Of a DNA stretch of 34,195 nucleotides, positions 32,797 through 34,195 are shown piece after piece. This DNA is from Gammaproteobacteria bacterium (GTDB lineage Bacteria > Pseudomonadota > Gammaproteobacteria > Enterobacterales > Alteromonadaceae), in NCBI GenBank assembly GCA_018222405.1, contig JAAFAI010000036.1, positions 1 through 34,195 of the forward strand, written 5' to 3'. The notes under the pieces are model-generated. The model saw nothing but the letters and a program-made list of their open reading frames with translations, ran no database searches and was not told the DNA's origin. Both the position numbers and the translations under genes were made by a program. How positions within the stretch are numbered: the stretch's first letter is position 1; the number at the start of each line of letters is the position of its first letter.

Positions 32797-34017
32797 ACGC
32801 CGAAGATCTTTAAACCAATATGCGCCGCCCGCTGCCACTGCCATAGCACAGGCACCGCCAAGCAAAGTCGCCCCAACAGGCCCCATGGCTGCAGCAACAG
32901 CGCCCGCGCGAAAATCACCAAGCTGATTGGAAGAGGCTATGAAAATAGAATTAGCTGCGCTCACCCGGCCTCGCAGTGCATCCGGCGTGTTTAACTGCAC
33001 CACAGCGCCGCGAATAACCACGCTTATCATGTCAGATGCGCCGTAAACAAACAGTGCTCCGGACGCAAGCCACAGGGTTTCTGAGAGGGCAAAGGTAATA
33101 ATGGACAAAGCGAACACGCCCAGCGAAACAAATAGGGTTGTCCCAGTGTTTTCGAATTCTGTTTTAAAGCGGGATAGATAAATCCCCATTAATACCGCAC
33201 CTGCCGCTGGCATGGCTCGCAGGAAACCCAGCCCCTCAGGCCCCACATTTAAAATATCTGCTGCGTATACCGGTAGCAGGGCAACGACACTGCCTGACAG
33301 CACAATCAGCAAATCCAGGCTCAGGCTACCGAGCACAATTTGATTTTGCCAGACATAGCGCAAGCCCCCGAGTAAATCCCGTTTACCTTTGCCGGTATTG
33401 GCTGCACCCATGGTTGGGATCTGATAAAAGCAGGTGAGGGTGGCAATGGCCGCGGCAACCAGTAGCCAATAGATGTTTCGATCTAACAGCGCAATCAAAA
33501 TACCAGCCAGAAATGGGCCAACGGTAAGTGCAATATTCCACACCGTGCTGGTGATCGCTACAGCCTGATTTAAATGATGTGGTGGTACCAGGTTAGGTAA
33601 CGTTGCCTGTAATGCCGGCGACATAAATGCTTTGCCACATCCGTGTAGACTGATTAATGCTAACAGGAACCACTTGTTAAAATCCGGCGTCATCATTAAT
33701 AGCGCAAACCCGCTAAGCACTGCCAGTTGCATGGTGGCACCAGCAAGCAAAATTTTACTACGGGAGATGTGGTCGACCGCCCAACCGGTGATAGGAAATA
33801 ATAAATACACCGGCACAATCTGGAACAAACCTACTAACGCTAAATCGAAAGGATCGCCGGTGCGTTGGTACAAATGCCAGGCAAATGCTACTGCCATAAT
33901 AGACTCGATGGCACTAAAAATACCTCGTCCGAATAAAAACCAGACAAAGCGGGAGGTAAATACCGAAGATTGCGTCATTATTGGCATTACATTTGGGGGC
34001 AGGGCGTAGAAAGCCAT
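32776..34017 (-). CDS. MFS transporter, EntS/MFS_3-like
   Basis: This 413-aa protein has 12 membrane helices in two halves with the cytoplasmic loop GKGKRDLLGGLRYVWQNQ at about 215-232, typical of EntS-type and related exporters. The A-motif-like loop AVDHISRSKILL and the DALRGRVSAANSIF segment in the second half also fit. It probably exports a small organic compound; the substrate is unknown. The start is uncertain: ATG 34017, 33987 and 33978 are in frame and none has a clear ribosome-binding site. The shortest (MTQSSVFTSRFVWF) best matches family N-termini. It overlaps dgkA by 21 bp at the 3' ends. Confidence 0.83.
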   Translation of the reverse strand: MAFYALPPNVMPIMTQSSVFTSRFVWFLFGRGIFSAIESIMAVAFAWHLYQRTGDPFDLALVGLFQIVPVYLLFPITGWAVDHISRSKILLAGATMQLAVLSGFALLMMTPDFNKWFLLALISLHGCGKAFMSPALQATLPNLVPPHHLNQAVAITSTVWNIALTVGPFLAGILIALLDRNIYWLLVAAAIATLTCFYQIPTMGAANTGKGKRDLLGGLRYVWQNQIVLGSLSLDLLIVLSGSVVALLPVYAADILNVGPEGLGFLRAMPAAGAVLMGIYLSRFKTEFENTGTTLFVSLGVFALSIITFALSETLWLASGALFVYGASDMISVVIRGAVVQLNTPDALRGRVSAANSIFIASSNQLGDFRAGAVAAAMGPVGATLLGGACAMAVAAGGAYWFKDLRRLKKIEN

Positions 34018-34044
34018 TCATACAATAAGGCTATGTTACCAGAT

Positions 34045-34062
34045 CACCACGGCTCTGTGGTG
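34045..34062. repeat. Inverted repeat upstream of the MFS gene
   Basis: CACCAC (34045-34050) and GTGGTG (34057-34062) form a perfect 6-bp inverted repeat with a 6-nt spacer, 28 bp before the longest MFS start. It could be an operator or a hairpin in the leader. Beyond it to 34195 I see no open frame or RNA gene. Confidence 0.35.
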
Positions 34063-34195
34063 TAAGTTTTGACAGGGCAAACAGATTTTCGGTTGAAATT
34101 GATATAACAGTCACTAAAAAAGGCGCAACCTAAACGGTGTTCATAGGTAGGATCTTAAGAAAATTAATGCTTGAATGCATGTCTCAAATTTGATC

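Noticed and set aside
34063..34110. TTGACA at 34069-34074 as part of a plus-strand promoter
   Set aside because: The nearest -10-like element (TATAAC, 34103-34108) is 28 bp away, too far, and no gene follows in the window.
1..34195. CRISPR array, prophage, insertion sequence, tRNA or rRNA
   Set aside because: No regular direct repeats, transposase or integrase-like frames, attachment-site duplications or clover-leaf sequences were seen by eye; a tRNA search would confirm.

Overview
The window looks like a chromosomal segment of a marine, facultatively respiring gammaproteobacterium, most likely of the order Alteromonadales (Alteromonas/Aestuariibacter-like). This rests on family resemblance and gene order (ccoNOQP, ccoHIS, TauE-like gene, fnr, uspE, ttcA), not on a database search. 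Coding density is high. I see no rRNA, tRNA, CRISPR array, insertion sequence or prophage.

Left end (1-4120): the tail of an unidentified gene is coupled by an ATGA overlap to a secreted GH97 glycosidase of the retaining, alpha-galactosidase-like type. Next is a membrane-bound diguanylate cyclase whose GGDEF domain is interrupted by an in-frame TGA at 3692-3694. On the opposite strand (4110-6104) lies a two-gene unit: a methyl-accepting protein with almost no extracellular part, and a separate membrane-anchored protein resembling a NIT (nitrate/nitrite sensing) domain. Together they may form a split chemoreceptor, which is the best candidate here for an undescribed system.

Middle left (6430-12860): an MscS-type channel, an AraC/GyrI-like regulator, a compact run of mercaptopyruvate sulfurtransferase, CobB sirtuin and LysE-family exporter, then a tight three-gene set (YciC-like membrane protein, Bax-like glucosaminidase, DUF2987 periplasmic protein) ending in a strong terminator.

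Core block (12862-24461): patatin-like rssA, ttcA, uspE, fnr, a TauE/SafE-like membrane protein, ccoS, ccoI, ccoH and the cbb3 oxidase operon ccoP-Q-O-N all run on the minus strand. ccoQ (53 aa) is intact. ccoH-I-S supply assembly and copper delivery for the oxidase, and FNR is the oxygen-sensing regulator. A one-mismatch FNR box sits upstream of ccoN, and a perfect FNR box sits upstream of a universal stress gene at 30668, so part of the FNR regulon appears to be local. A small membrane-anchored protein of unknown function is divergent from ccoN.

Right end (24463-34195): two bacterioferritin subunits with complementary active-site residues (one ferroxidase type, one haem type) lie behind a Fur-box-like site. 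Then come a Kef-type antiporter with an RCK domain, an unknown 156-aa protein, a zinc-type CDF transporter coupled to a membrane-anchored FMN glutamate-synthase-like protein, the FNR-box universal stress protein, a second MscS channel, diacylglycerol kinase and an MFS transporter. The common themes are oxygen and nitrate sensing, micro-aerobic respiration, and metal and iron handling.
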